Shown one piece after another: positions 34,744 through 43,692 of a DNA stretch of 64,000 nt (positions are counted from its first letter, which is position 1; each line of letters begins with the position of its first letter). Position numbers and translations under genes: made by a program. Below the pieces are notes generated by a model. That model saw only the letters and a program-made list of their open reading frames with translations, had not been told where the DNA came from and did not search any database. The stretch covers positions 1 to 64,000 of the forward strand of contig NZ_JARRQY010000007.1 in assembly GCF_037381185.1 (NCBI RefSeq), given 5' to 3'. The DNA comes from Acidihalobacter_A sp037381185 (GTDB taxonomy: Bacteria; Pseudomonadota; Gammaproteobacteria; DSM-5130; Acidihalobacteraceae).

Positions 34744-35685
34744 TCAGCGCCGCCGCTGTCCGAGCCACACCATCAGCCCCTGGGTGTTCAACTCGACGTC
34801 ATCTTCCAGCAGAGTGCGCACCGCCTCACGCCCGTCCGCCACACCATGCGCCGCGAGATCCTGCGCGTAAAGCAGGGCGAGGCTTTCCGCAATGCCGGCG
34901 TGTGCATCGGGTTCCTCCGCATGCGCCAACGCCACCTCGACCATCGCGTCGATGCTGCGGTGCAGGTCATCCGCCATGCGTACGAGATCCTCCACCCTGC
35001 CGTAGTGGGTCAGGTACATAGCCTGCGGATTGTGGGACAGCAGCCGGTCAATGGATGCGTGCAAGGCATCGGGGTCGAACTGCACCGGCGTTGTGGTCGG
35101 TAGCGCGAACGGCCCGCGCTCCGTATCCAGCTCGCGATACGACAGACCGAAGGTATCGCCGGTGAAAAAACTGCGGCTGCGCTCGTCCCATATGCAGATA
35201 TGGTGGCGTGCGTGGCCGGGCGTATCCAGGCACGCCAGCTCGCGCCCCGCCAGCGCCAGACGCTCGCCGTCCCAGGCCTCCACCACCCGCGCGGGATCAA
35301 CCGGCGTGGCATGCCCGTAGTCGACCTTCATCCTCGCCTCTCCATATACCGCGGTAGCGCTAGCCCATAGCTTGCCCGGATCGATCATGTGACGCGCACC
35401 GCGCGGGTGCACGGCGAGCCGCGCATTCGGCAAATGCCGCATCAGTTCGCCGGCGCCGCCGGCGTGATCCAGATGAACGTGAGTGAGGATCACCCAGTCG
35501 ACATCCTCACGCGCCGCCCCGGCCTCGTCCAAGGCTGCCAGCAGACGCGGTACGCTGTGATGCGTACCGGTATCGACGAAGGCCCCTCGGCCGTTTTCGA
35601 CCACCAGATAGGCCGCGTCAAAATGCGGGCACTTGAAGCCCGTATCGATCGTATGAATCCCGTAGTCAGCGTCCATGATCACCAT
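34744..35685 (-). CDS. MBL-fold metallo-hydrolase
   Basis: 313 residues from the ATG at 35685 (GGAAG 6 bases upstream). The metal motif HXHXDH is THVHLDHAGG near residue 68; the later His in DTPGHARHH and Asp in FFTGDTFGLSYREL complete a dinuclear site, followed by a final His in YLTHYGR. It resembles the glyoxalase II-like/lactonase-like MBL group with a helical C-terminal extension. Substrate unknown. MITE copy 3 lies directly upstream and may carry part of its promoter. Confidence 0.85.
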   Translation of the reverse strand: MVIMDADYGIHTIDTGFKCPHFDAAYLVVENGRGAFVDTGTHHSVPRLLAALDEAGAAREDVDWVILTHVHLDHAGGAGELMRHLPNARLAVHPRGARHMIDPGKLWASATAVYGEARMKVDYGHATPVDPARVVEAWDGERLALAGRELACLDTPGHARHHICIWDERSRSFFTGDTFGLSYRELDTERGPFALPTTTPVQFDPDALHASIDRLLSHNPQAMYLTHYGRVEDLVRMADDLHRSIDAMVEVALAHAEEPDAHAGIAESLALLYAQDLAAHGVADGREAVRTLLEDDVELNTQGLMVWLGQRRR

Positions 35686-35711
35686 AGTTTCTTCCGTGGA
35701 GCGGAAAAGCA

Positions 35712-35979
35712 TAAGGCCTGTTCACACTATTGCGCGATGCGCTGCCGGGATCGCTTTTCGTGGCTCGCAAAGCGCTGCGAGCGTAGTGTAGCCCGACCAC
35801 ATGAGCGAGCAGCAACGCCGCGGGACGAAAAAAGCGACCCGGCCCTGCGGGTTGTGTCCGGTTGACCGCCACCCAGCGTTGCTCGTCGTTCATTTGGAAT
35901 GATCAAATCACTCTCCTCGCGCCTTGATCGGCAGTCAACCGGGCGCAACGGCTCATCGCGCAATAGTGTGAGATCCTAG
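35712..35979. mobile_element. MITE copy 3 (best preserved)
   Basis: About 268 bases. The 18-bp terminal inverted repeat TCACACTATTGCGCGATG is perfect at 35722-35739 and 35954-35971. The outer flanks are TAAGGCCTGT and AGATCCTAG. It shares its core with copies 1 and 2 and has an additional ~85 bases on the left. No transposase; an open frame of 75 codons inside is not credible. It separates the MBL gene from the XRE-cupin gene. Confidence 0.85.
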
Positions 35980-36029
35980 TCATACGCGGCCATTCGCTAT
36001 CTCCCGGGCGTATCCACTTTGCGACTCAT

Positions 36030-36599
36030 TCAGCCACCGGCATCCGGCGGATAATGAATCAGATTGTGAAAGACTGCAGGAATTGTTCCCCGGTTGCGAT
36101 ACCCGTGGGACATGTCGGCGGCAAAACGCACCACATCTCCGGCCACGCCCCGAAGCCAGCGACCGTCCAGCAGAAGTTCCATCTCCCCCGAAAGCACCAT
36201 GACATGCTCGACCACGCCCGTCTCGTGCGCTTGCGAAAGATGTTCCGTAGCGGGCGCCAGCGTCAACTCGAACAGCTCGAAGCCGAAGCGGCGCTCGAAG
36301 GGGAAAAGCGGCACGATCTGCAGGCGGTCTTCGGCCAGCACCGGGCCGGAAGCTGAGCGACGGACGATCAGCGGCCGCTCCAGCCGCTGCGGTGGCGGCA
36401 CCAGCAGGCCTGAAAACGAGACGCCGAAGCCGGCCGCGATTTTCCACAGGGTCGCCACGGTCGGGCTCGACTCGCCCCGCTCGATCTGTCCCAGCATTGC
36501 CTTGCTGACCTCGGTGGCCTGAGCAGCGCGGTCCAGGCTCCACGCCTTCTCCCGCCGTAGCGCCCTGAGACGCGCGGCCAGATGATCTCCTATATCCAT
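36030..36599 (-). CDS. XRE-cupin transcriptional regulator (SutR/YdcN-like)
   Basis: 189 residues. HTH_XRE at 8-66 (SLDRAAQATEVSKAMLGQIERGESSPTVATLWKIA), then a cupin domain (about 105-185, GVVEHVMVLSGEMELLLDG, GDVVRFAADMSHGYRN). It is divergent from a BenE-type transporter gene, the same arrangement as ydcN(sutR)-ydcO in E. coli. The twin operator at 36651-36699 lies between the two and is its likely binding site. Confidence 0.88.
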   Translation of the reverse strand: MDIGDHLAARLRALRREKAWSLDRAAQATEVSKAMLGQIERGESSPTVATLWKIAAGFGVSFSGLLVPPPQRLERPLIVRRSASGPVLAEDRLQIVPLFPFERRFGFELFELTLAPATEHLSQAHETGVVEHVMVLSGEMELLLDGRWLRGVAGDVVRFAADMSHGYRNRGTIPAVFHNLIHYPPDAGG

Positions 36600-36650
36600 A
36601 ACCGGATCATGTCCTCATCGATCGATACCGCATCACGCAGCAAACATTGA

Positions 36651-36699
36651 GCGTTATAGCGCACGGTGTTAGTCTCGAAAAGCATGTGCGCTATAACGC
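36651..36699. promoter_or_regulatory. Twin operator between the XRE-cupin and BenE genes
   Basis: GCGTTATAGCGCAC at 36651-36664 is repeated in perfect inverted orientation as GTGCGCTATAACGC at 36686-36699. Each 12-base core is itself a near-palindrome (GCGyTATArCGC), so this reads as two dimer sites whose centres are about 35 bases apart. It is the only such structure in the 130-base divergent gap. Confidence 0.7.
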
Positions 36700-36729
36700 A
36701 CAAAATCACAGCCCGCGAGGAACGCCCGC

Positions 36730-37926
36730 TTGAAACCGAGCTTCGCCCACTTCTCTCTCACGCATCTGACGGCGGGATTCGTCGCCGTACTGGTCGGTTT
36801 CACAAGTTCCGTGGTCATCGTGATCCAAGCCGCGCAGAGCGCCGGCGCCGGTCAGGCCGAAATCGGCTCCTGGATCTGGGCATTGGGGCTTGGCATGGGC
36901 CTCACCAGCATCGCGCTCTCGCTGTACTACCGCGAACCGGTCCTCACCGCCTGGTCGACGCCCGGCGCGGCGCTGCTGGTCACCGGGCTAGGCGGCGTCA
37001 CGCTGACCGAGGCCACCGGCGCCTTCCTGTTTTCCGCCGCATTGATCGTGCTGGTCGGCTGGACCGGCGTATTCGAACGTCTGCTGCGCCATGTACCTCA
37101 ATCCCTGGCCTCGGCAATGCTCGCGGGTATCCTCCTGCAGTTCGGCCTGCACGCCTTCGCCGCGCTGCAAAGCGACCTGGCACTGGTCGGTCTGATGCTG
37201 GGCGTCTATCTGCTCGGCAGGCGCACGCTGCCGCGCTATGCCGTGCCGCTGGTGCTGCTGGCAGGCCTGCTGTACGCCGCACTGAGCGGCGAGCTGCACT
37301 GGCGCGGCATCCACCTGGAACTGGCGCAGCCGATCTTCACCTGGCCGGAGTTCTCCCTGCCCGTGTTGATCAGCGCAGGCATTCCCCTGTTCGTCGTCAC
37401 CATGACGTCCCAGAACGTGCCCGGCCTGGCCGTGCTGCGCGCCAACGGCTACAAGGCCCCGCTCTCGCCACTGCTGACCGTGACCGGCGCCGCAACGCTG
37501 CTGCTCGCTCCCTTCGGCGGCTACGCACTGAACCTAGCCGCCATCACCGCCGCCATCTGCATGGGCGAGGATGCCGGCTCCGACCGCAACAAGCGTTATA
37601 TGGCCGCAGTCAGCGCCGGTCTGTTCTATGTGCTGATCGGTCTGTTCGGCGCCACCGTCGCCGCCCTGTTCGCGGCCTTTCCCCAGGCCTTCGTGTTCGC
37701 CATAGCCGGCCTGGCCCTGATCGGCACCATCGGCAACAGCCTGCACGCCGCGCTGAATGACATCACCGAGCGCGAGGCAGCGCTGATCACCTTTCTGGTC
37801 ACGGCCTCGGGACTCACGCTGTTCGGCGTCGGCCCTGCATTCTGGGGGCTGGTCGCGGGGATCACGGCCAGACTGGTGCTACACAGCCCCAAAAGAGAAC
37901 AACGAAGCGATAGCGATGCACGTTGA
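36730..37926 (+). CDS. benE: BenE family (benzoate/H+ symporter-like) transporter, YdcO type
   Basis: 398 residues, about 11-12 membrane segments. BenE family signatures include TAGFVAVLVGFTSSVVIV, AWSTPGAALLV, FVVTMTSQNVPGLAVLRANGY, and LNLAAITAAICMGEDAG near the C-terminus. The start is TTG at 36730 with GAGGAA upstream. The substrate is not certain: BenE moves benzoate in Acinetobacter, but YdcO-type members beside SutR-like regulators are poorly defined. Regulation from the twin operator is likely. Confidence 0.88.
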   Translation: MKPSFAHFSLTHLTAGFVAVLVGFTSSVVIVIQAAQSAGAGQAEIGSWIWALGLGMGLTSIALSLYYREPVLTAWSTPGAALLVTGLGGVTLTEATGAFLFSAALIVLVGWTGVFERLLRHVPQSLASAMLAGILLQFGLHAFAALQSDLALVGLMLGVYLLGRRTLPRYAVPLVLLAGLLYAALSGELHWRGIHLELAQPIFTWPEFSLPVLISAGIPLFVVTMTSQNVPGLAVLRANGYKAPLSPLLTVTGAATLLLAPFGGYALNLAAITAAICMGEDAGSDRNKRYMAAVSAGLFYVLIGLFGATVAALFAAFPQAFVFAIAGLALIGTIGNSLHAALNDITEREAALITFLVTASGLTLFGVGPAFWGLVAGITARLVLHSPKREQRSDSDAR

Positions 37927-38011
37927 CTGCGGCCGCGCCAAGGCTCCGAAAGGTCTCGCCGAAGTAAAGCGCCGTTCCTGATCCGGCGCCGGACATCAGG
38001 ACAAGAACCGA

Positions 38012-38611
38012 TCAGACCATGCCGACGTAGCCGCGCATCCCTGCGATGCGATCCAGCCAGCGCCCGATGGCCGGATAACCCGCCAATTCGAAACCACCCT
38101 CGTGCGCCACGTGGGTATACGCGTACAGAGAGATGTCTGCGATCGTCATTGCGGCGCCACAGAGAAAAGGCGTCTGCTCCAATTGACGCTCCATCACGCG
38201 CAGCGCCCGATGTCCGCCTTCCTGCTTCGCAGCGTACTCGGCTCTGCGCTCCTCAGGCATGCCGAGATACTTGCTGATGAAACGCGCCACGGCAATGCAG
38301 GGTTCGTGGCTGTACTGTTCGAAGAACTGCCACTGCAGCACCATCGCTCTGGCGAAGGCGTCCATCGGCAGATATGAGCTGCCGTCCGCAAGATAGTTCA
38401 GGATCGCGTTGGACTCGGTCAGCACCCGGTCGTCATCGAGTTGGAGCACGGGAATCTGGCCCGCGGGATTCAGCGTCAGAAACGCCTCGGTTCGCGTATC
38501 CCCGCCCAGGATGTCCATCGGCACCCATTCGTGCGGGATATCCAGCAGAGACGCCAGCAGCTTGATCTTGTAGCAGTTGCCGGATTGTCCATCACCGTAG
38601 ATCTTTACCAT
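38012..38611 (-). CDS. Glutathione S-transferase family protein
   Basis: 199 residues. N-terminal thioredoxin-like domain (1-78) with the cis-Pro in GQIPVL and the ES motif of the glutathione site in VLTESNAIL; C-terminal helical domain with FLCGAAMTIADISLYAYTHVA, the N-capping box of GSTs. The N-terminal catalytic residue is probably Ser10 or a near Asn (YGDGQSGNCYK). Likely cytosolic detoxification. Same strand as the GNAT gene upstream, 25 bases apart. Confidence 0.9.
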   Translation of the reverse strand: MVKIYGDGQSGNCYKIKLLASLLDIPHEWVPMDILGGDTRTEAFLTLNPAGQIPVLQLDDDRVLTESNAILNYLADGSSYLPMDAFARAMVLQWQFFEQYSHEPCIAVARFISKYLGMPEERRAEYAAKQEGGHRALRVMERQLEQTPFLCGAAMTIADISLYAYTHVAHEGGFELAGYPAIGRWLDRIAGMRGYVGMV

Positions 38612-38636
38612 TGAGTTCCGTCTCTCCAGCTATGAG

Positions 38637-39107
38637 TTATGCCGGCACGATTGCACGCATGAACAGCAGATCGGCGTCCGATTCGGCCTCAAAAGGCTGA
38701 AAGCCGAGTGCCATGTATACCGCGCGAGCGGCTGGATTATCACGATAGACGCGCAAGGTAAACACATCGACCCCGGTTTCGGCCGTCGCCTCCTGCATGA
38801 GCAGACGGCACATCTGCTTTCCCAGTCCGCGGCCTCTATATCCGGACGCCACGATGATGCGGCCTAGGTGCACCTCGCCCTCCCGGATTGTCCTAAACTG
38901 TCCGAAACCGAGCGGCTGCGATATATCCGCGCTCCCCAGCACTCGGCTGCGCCGTTCCTGCATGTCCAACACTTCGGGGAGATCCTGCGCCGCGAAAGGG
39001 TATGTCACATGGGGACCGGCCCATCGTGCACAAGCGACGGCATCGCCTATCCACGATGCAATCACCGGGTAGTCATCCCCTTTGGGCTTCCTTAGAAACA
39101 ATTCCAT
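38637..39107 (-). CDS. GNAT family N-acetyltransferase
   Basis: 156 residues. The acetyl-CoA-binding motif is RGRGLGKQMCRLLM, preceded by beta strand 4 (VHLGRIIVASGY) and followed by VYRDNPAARAVYMALGFQPFE, typical of RimI-like GNATs. The acceptor substrate is unknown. No good ribosome binding site before the ATG. Confidence 0.88.
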   Translation of the reverse strand: MELFLRKPKGDDYPVIASWIGDAVACARWAGPHVTYPFAAQDLPEVLDMQERRSRVLGSADISQPLGFGQFRTIREGEVHLGRIIVASGYRGRGLGKQMCRLLMQEATAETGVDVFTLRVYRDNPAARAVYMALGFQPFEAESDADLLFMRAIVPA

Positions 39108-39332
39108 GAATTCAATCTAGTAAGGAGGTTTTATAAAAACAAAATCAAGTTATTGAACTGATACTCGCAGTGTCCTGCTACAGTCGCCAGCATACCCTGT
39201 AAACGGCGCGGCCGGCGCCGCGATTCGACATGCCGGCGACATCCTCCCTAACCATCGGGACCATTTCCGACCTGACGTGGTCCTTCGCGCAGGGTAAACT
39301 GCTGCCCGCTTCACAACACTCGGGACCCACGC

Positions 39333-40631
39333 ATGACCCAACGCGTTCTGACCGGCATCACGACGACCGGCACGCCCCACCTCGGCAACTACGTCGGAGC
39401 CATCCGCCCGGCCATCGCGGCCAGCCGCCGTCCGGATACGGAAAGCTTCTTTTTCCTGGCTGACTACCACGCACTGATCAAGTGTGACGATCCGGCGCGG
39501 GTGGAACGTTCACGGATGGCTTTGGCGGCCACTTGGCTTGCCGCCGGCCTCGACCCCGAGCGCGTCGTGTTCTACCGCCAAAGCGACATCGTCGAGATCC
39601 CCGAATTGACCTGGCTGCTGACCTGCATCACGGCCAAGGGGCTGATGAACCGCGCCCACGCCTACAAGGCCGCCACCGACCAGAACCAGGCGGCCGGCGA
39701 GGACCCCGACCTCGGCGTCAGCATGGGGCTCTACAGCTACCCGGTCCTGATGGCTGCGGACATCCTCATGTTCAACGCACATCAAGTGCCGGTAGGGCGC
39801 GATCAGGTTCAGCACATCGAGATGACGCGCGACATCGCCCAACGCTTCAACCATCTGTTCGGTGGCGGCGAGGAGCTGTTCGTACTTCCGGAGGCCGTGG
39901 TCGACGCCAATATCGAACTGCTGCCGGGACTCGACGGACGCAAGATGTCCAAGAGCTATGACAACGTCGTGCCCCTGTTCGAGGGCGGCTCCCGCGCACT
40001 CAAGGACGCGGTTGCACGCATCGTCACCGATTCGCGCCTGCCCGGCGAACCCAAGGATCCCGACAGCACGGCGCTGAGCACCCTCTTCGACGCTTTCGCC
40101 AGCGCCGACGAGGCTCGCGCGTTCCGCGATGACCTGCGCGGCGGCCTAGCCTGGGGCGAGGCCAAGCAGCGCCTGGTCGAGCGTATCGAAACCGAAATCG
40201 GCCCCATGCGTGCGCGCTATGACGAACTCATGGCACAGCCCGAACGGGTCGAAGACATCATGCAGCAAGGCGCCGCCCGCGCCCGTGCGCTCGCCGCCCC
40301 CTTCCTCGCACGGCTGCGCGAAGCCGTCGGCCTGCGCGCTTTCCGCCGGAGCAGCGAACGCCGCGAAGGCCAAACCGATAAGCAGGCTCCGCCGCAGTTC
40401 AAGCAATACCGCGAAGCCGACGGGCGCTTCTACTTCAAGCTGACCGCAGCCGACGGCCGCCTCCTGCTGCAGAGCCGGGGTTTCGAAGCGGGCCGGGAAG
40501 CCGGGCAATGGATCGGCAGGCTCAAACGCGAAGGCTCGACCGCCCTGACCGAGGCCCCCGTCGAGTTGGGAGAAAGCGTAGCCACCAGCGAAGTCGAGGC
40601 GGCATTGACGGCGCTTGCCGAAGCATCCTGA
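39333..40631 (+). CDS. trpS: Tryptophanyl-tRNA synthetase with C-terminal extension
   Basis: 432 residues against about 334 in E. coli. The class I signatures are GTPHLGNYVG (HIGH-like) and DGRKMSKS (KMSKS). Residues 1-345 are the catalytic and anticodon-binding core. The last ~90 residues add a linker (RRSSERREGQTDKQ) and a small module QFKQYREADGRFYFKLTAADG that resembles DUF1508/YegP. Such extended TrpRS forms occur in beta- and gammaproteobacteria; the purpose of the module is not known to me. Single gene, no leader peptide seen in the 225-base upstream gap. Confidence 0.96.
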   Translation: MTQRVLTGITTTGTPHLGNYVGAIRPAIAASRRPDTESFFFLADYHALIKCDDPARVERSRMALAATWLAAGLDPERVVFYRQSDIVEIPELTWLLTCITAKGLMNRAHAYKAATDQNQAAGEDPDLGVSMGLYSYPVLMAADILMFNAHQVPVGRDQVQHIEMTRDIAQRFNHLFGGGEELFVLPEAVVDANIELLPGLDGRKMSKSYDNVVPLFEGGSRALKDAVARIVTDSRLPGEPKDPDSTALSTLFDAFASADEARAFRDDLRGGLAWGEAKQRLVERIETEIGPMRARYDELMAQPERVEDIMQQGAARARALAAPFLARLREAVGLRAFRRSSERREGQTDKQAPPQFKQYREADGRFYFKLTAADGRLLLQSRGFEAGREAGQWIGRLKREGSTALTEAPVELGESVATSEVEAALTALAEAS

Positions 40632-40670
40632 CGCCGCGCAGCGCGAGCGAATAGCGACACGCCACGCCGT

Positions 40671-41357
40671 TCACTCGCCTCGCGCATAGACAATGTAGTC
40701 CCGAAAGCGCCGCCCCGGCATGTCGGGAAACTGCGAGGGCAGCACTTCCAGCGCCTGGATGCGGTCGAGGCGGAAAGTGCGGAAATCTCCGCGCCACTCG
40801 CACCAGGCCCCCAGTGTCCACTTCGCGCCCCAGAACACCAGTCCGAGCGGCCAGACCACGCGTTCGGACGTCTCGCCGTCGTCCCGCCGGTAGCGAAGAT
40901 GCGCCAGGAAGCGCTGATCGATGGCTCTGCGCAGTTGGGTCATGCCCTTCACGGTAGCCGGACTGACGAACACGTCCGGCGCCAGCAGCTTCTCCTTGTC
41001 CCAGCGTCCGCGCAGTCGATCCGGCAGCACGGCATCGACTTTGGCCAACACGCGCCCCGCCGCTTTGGCCAATTCCGCATCGGCCCAGGCCCGGACCATG
41101 CCCGCGCCCAAGGCCAGCGCTTCCAACTCCTCGGTGTCGAACATCAACGGCGGCACCTGATAGCCGGGACGCAGACGGTAACCCACACCCGCCTCGCCAT
41201 CGATAGGCGCGCCGGCAGCGGCCAAATCAGCCACGTCGCGGTAAATCGTACGCTCCGAAACCTCCAATTCCTCGGCCATGCGGCGCGCCGTGAGCACCCG
41301 TCCGCGGCCGAGCAACAGAATGATCTGAAACAAGCGGTCGGCCCGTCGCATAGCCAT
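40671..41357 (-). CDS. HTH-WYL transcriptional regulator (YafY-like)
   Basis: 228 residues. N-terminal winged HTH (MRRADRLFQIILLLGRGRVLTARRMAEELEVSERTIYRDV) and a WYL domain (about 135-228) with YRRDDGETSERVVWPLGLVFWGAKWTLGAWCEWR. WYL domains bind ligands or nucleic acid. It is divergent from a VOC protein; the shared gap holds a palindrome CTGACA-N6-TGTCAG that is probably its operator. Confidence 0.9.
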   Translation of the reverse strand: MAMRRADRLFQIILLLGRGRVLTARRMAEELEVSERTIYRDVADLAAAGAPIDGEAGVGYRLRPGYQVPPLMFDTEELEALALGAGMVRAWADAELAKAAGRVLAKVDAVLPDRLRGRWDKEKLLAPDVFVSPATVKGMTQLRRAIDQRFLAHLRYRRDDGETSERVVWPLGLVFWGAKWTLGAWCEWRGDFRTFRLDRIQALEVLPSQFPDMPGRRFRDYIVYARGE

Positions 41358-41460
41358 TCATTCCCCTCCATACACCCGTCACGTCCATCAGCTTAGCCCC
41401 GACTTCCTGCCAACGGGGTGTCAGTTACCCGCACATATCGGGAAATTCGGCTCTTCTCTC

Positions 41461-41478
41461 CTGACAAAAGGCTGTCAG
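41461..41478. promoter_or_regulatory. Candidate operator of the WYL regulator
   Basis: CTGACAAAAGGCTGTCAG: perfect 6-base arms with a 6-base spacer, in the gap between the WYL regulator and the VOC gene. Additional half sites GTGTCAGTTAC near 41420 and GGCTGTCC near 41493 are close by. Confidence 0.5.
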
Positions 41479-41547
41479 CAGCCGCCGTCTAGGCTGTCCA
41501 AACCGGAGGACACCCGGCACTTGTTCCGCAACCATGAGGCTCTAGCG

Positions 41548-41916
41548 ATGAAAAACGTCATAAACTGGTTTGAAATCCCCGCCGCCGATTTCGGCCGCGC
41601 AATCAAATTCTACGAGACTGTCTTCGGCACGACGCTGCGGCTTGAGGATATGTCTGGCGCGAAAATGGGAATCTTTCCCTACGAGGCTCCTGCTACGTCC
41701 GGCGCGGTGGCTCAAATGCCGGAACTGAAGCCGGGCAATACCGGCACGCTGATCTATCTCGACGCCAGCCCCGACATCGGCATGGTATTGAGTCGCGTCG
41801 GCACCGCCGGCGGGACTGTGGTACTGGAAAAGACGCTGATCAACGACGACATAGGCTACATCGGCATTTTCATCGATACCGAGGGCAACCGCATCGGGGT
41901 ACACGCTGCCAAGTAA
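41548..41916 (+). CDS. VOC family protein (glyoxalase-like)
   Basis: 122 residues from the ATG at 41548, which has GAGG 8 bases upstream; the frame extends nine codons earlier without support. Two beta-alpha-beta-beta-beta modules: NVINWFEIPAADFGRAIKFYETVFG and the second from TLIYLDASPDIG through YIGIFIDTEGNRIGVHA. VOC proteins paired with YafY-type regulators are common; the substrate is not known. Metal ligands are not obvious. Confidence 0.88.
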   Translation: MKNVINWFEIPAADFGRAIKFYETVFGTTLRLEDMSGAKMGIFPYEAPATSGAVAQMPELKPGNTGTLIYLDASPDIGMVLSRVGTAGGTVVLEKTLINDDIGYIGIFIDTEGNRIGVHAAK

Positions 41917-41989
41917 CCCGACACGCCGTCAAACGAGGCCATGTTCGCAACTTCGGGCACGGCCTCCGTCGTGTATGGCAGGCGTCGCC

Positions 41990-42511
41990 TCAGACAGCTT
42001 CGGCCGCCAGAGCGCTCCACATGTGCACTTTGGAAACGAAACCACCTTCGACCGCCATGGCCATGGGTTCCACACCGAATGCCACGAATCCGCAGCGCGC
42101 GTACAGCGCTTCGGCGACCGCGCTGCCCTCGGTCACCGTCAACTGCACCAATCGAACGCCGGGACGGGAACGCGCATATTCGAGCGCGGCCGACACCAGC
42201 CGCCTGCCCAAGCCGAGACCGCGCTGCGCCGCTGGAACGTACATGCCGAACAGCGTCGCCTTGTGGCGCGCTTTCTCCCGCGTCTCGAATGACAGACCGG
42301 CGACCCCGCAGAGCCTGCCGCCCTGCAGTACGCCGAATACGACCTGCCCCGCGGCGGGGTTTTCGTCAAGCCGCCCTTGCCACCATGCGAACGGCAGCGC
42401 CGAACGCTCCCCTGCGCTGGAAGTGAACGCATTGGGATGCGTCGCATACGCTTCGAGCATGAGCGCTCTATAGGCTTCGGCGTGCTTTGGCTCCAGGCGT
42501 TGGATGTTCAT
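41990..42511 (-). CDS. GNAT family N-acetyltransferase
   Basis: 173 residues from the ATG at 42511 (MNIQRLEPKHAEAYRALMLEAYATHP). The acetyl-CoA motif is AQRGLGLGRRLVSAALEYA, followed by LVQLTVTEGSAVAEALYARCGFVAFGVEP. The open frame continues upstream but that part reads as antisense of the neighbouring hydrolase gene. Ends about 70 bases from the VOC gene (convergent). Confidence 0.87.
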   Translation of the reverse strand: MNIQRLEPKHAEAYRALMLEAYATHPNAFTSSAGERSALPFAWWQGRLDENPAAGQVVFGVLQGGRLCGVAGLSFETREKARHKATLFGMYVPAAQRGLGLGRRLVSAALEYARSRPGVRLVQLTVTEGSAVAEALYARCGFVAFGVEPMAMAVEGGFVSKVHMWSALAAEAV

Positions 42512-42608
42512 GCAGACTCCGGCGGCAAATGGACGTTGAATCGAGCATCGGGGCCGTGAGGCATCTTCCCTCGCGGCAAAAGCCACGCACACGGCGTCCC
42601 AGGCATGC

Positions 42609-43511
42609 TCAGCGGAAATGGTTCGCAATGAATGCGGCCACTTCCCCGGGCTTCTGCATATGCACGTTGTGGCCGCTGTCGATCTCGGCGAAATGGCGAT
42701 TGCCAGCATCCGCGGCCAGCGCCTCAACCTCACGACGGCGCGCCGAATAGGAGCCGCGACCGGCCAACACGAACCCGGCCGGAACGCCGATGCGATCGTA
42801 TATCCCTATCTCGGGATAGATGTCGGCTGCCGCATCGCTGCGGCACACCGCTTCCAGGTCATCCAGGCTCGGGCGGCGCAGCCAGGCGCCGTGACGCTCG
42901 ACGAACGCACGGCGCATCACTGCGCCCAGCACCCGGGGCTCGATGCCCTCGTAATCCGGATCGGCAGAATCGAGCACCGTCGCGACGTACGCTTCCATCT
43001 CGTCGCGGGAAGCCTTCCAACCATAGCGGAAACGCTCCCACAGCGTTTCCCTCGGCAGGCGCCAGGCCGCCTCCTCCTGCGGCGTCTTGCGGGCGTCCAG
43101 CACGAAGCCGTCGAGCATGACCACGCCCGCACAATCCCCCCCATCGGCGGCATAGGCGGTCACGGCATAGGCGCCTGTCGAATGGCCGACAAGCAGCGGC
43201 GCATCAAGGCCAAGCGCGGAGATTACGGCGCCGATATCTCTCCAGTACTGTTCGGCGTCCGTCGAATCCACGGACGTCCAGCCATGACCTCTCAAGTCGA
43301 ACGCCATCAGCCGAAAGTCGTCACGCAGTCGCTCGACGAGCGGCTCCCACACCTCGAGATTGTGCCCCGTGCCATGCACGAGAAGCGCATCGCCGCCGCG
43401 CCCACCGAAATCCCGCGCGGCGAACCGCCCGCAATCCGTGTTCAACAGCAGATCGCCGGAAGGCTGGCCGCATGCTGCCTGTGACCGTCGTTCCTCCTGT
43501 CCGGGTTGCAC
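42609..43511 (-). CDS. Alpha/beta hydrolase
   Basis: 300 residues. The oxyanion motif is HGTGHNLEVW, the nucleophile elbow GHSTG holds Ser near residue 122, and the C-terminal catalytic His is in DSGHNVHMQKP. The acid is probably the Asp near AAADIYPEIG. Cytosolic, no signal peptide. Subfamily undecided (esterase, haloperoxidase-like or lactonase). Same strand as the GNAT gene about 100 bases downstream. Confidence 0.87.
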   Translation of the reverse strand: MQPGQEERRSQAACGQPSGDLLLNTDCGRFAARDFGGRGGDALLVHGTGHNLEVWEPLVERLRDDFRLMAFDLRGHGWTSVDSTDAEQYWRDIGAVISALGLDAPLLVGHSTGAYAVTAYAADGGDCAGVVMLDGFVLDARKTPQEEAAWRLPRETLWERFRYGWKASRDEMEAYVATVLDSADPDYEGIEPRVLGAVMRRAFVERHGAWLRRPSLDDLEAVCRSDAAADIYPEIGIYDRIGVPAGFVLAGRGSYSARRREVEALAADAGNRHFAEIDSGHNVHMQKPGEVAAFIANHFR

Positions 43512-43692
43512 GTTCGATTCCAGATTAGCAGCTGATTGATGGCGACGAGGAAGAGTCGGCCTGCACCGATCTCGCTTCAGAGTTATGATTTATGAGTTTC
43601 ACATAAACTGCCAGGTTCCGTGCGGGGCCTAGGCGAAAAATTGGCCCGGGACTGGGCCCGATACGCTGCAGGAAGCAACACGGGAGTGACTG

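Noticed and set aside
35666..35893. 75-codon frame inside MITE copy 3
   Set aside because: It lies within the element, has no start signal and is not open in copies 1 and 2.
42512..42733. N-terminal extension of the GNAT at 41990-42511
   Set aside because: The extra residues are antisense of the alpha/beta hydrolase 3' end and carry no GNAT feature.
43590..43606. TTATG-N7-CATAA inverted repeat before the CoA-transferase gene
   Set aside because: Short arms in an AT-rich promoter are expected by chance; no adjacent regulator.
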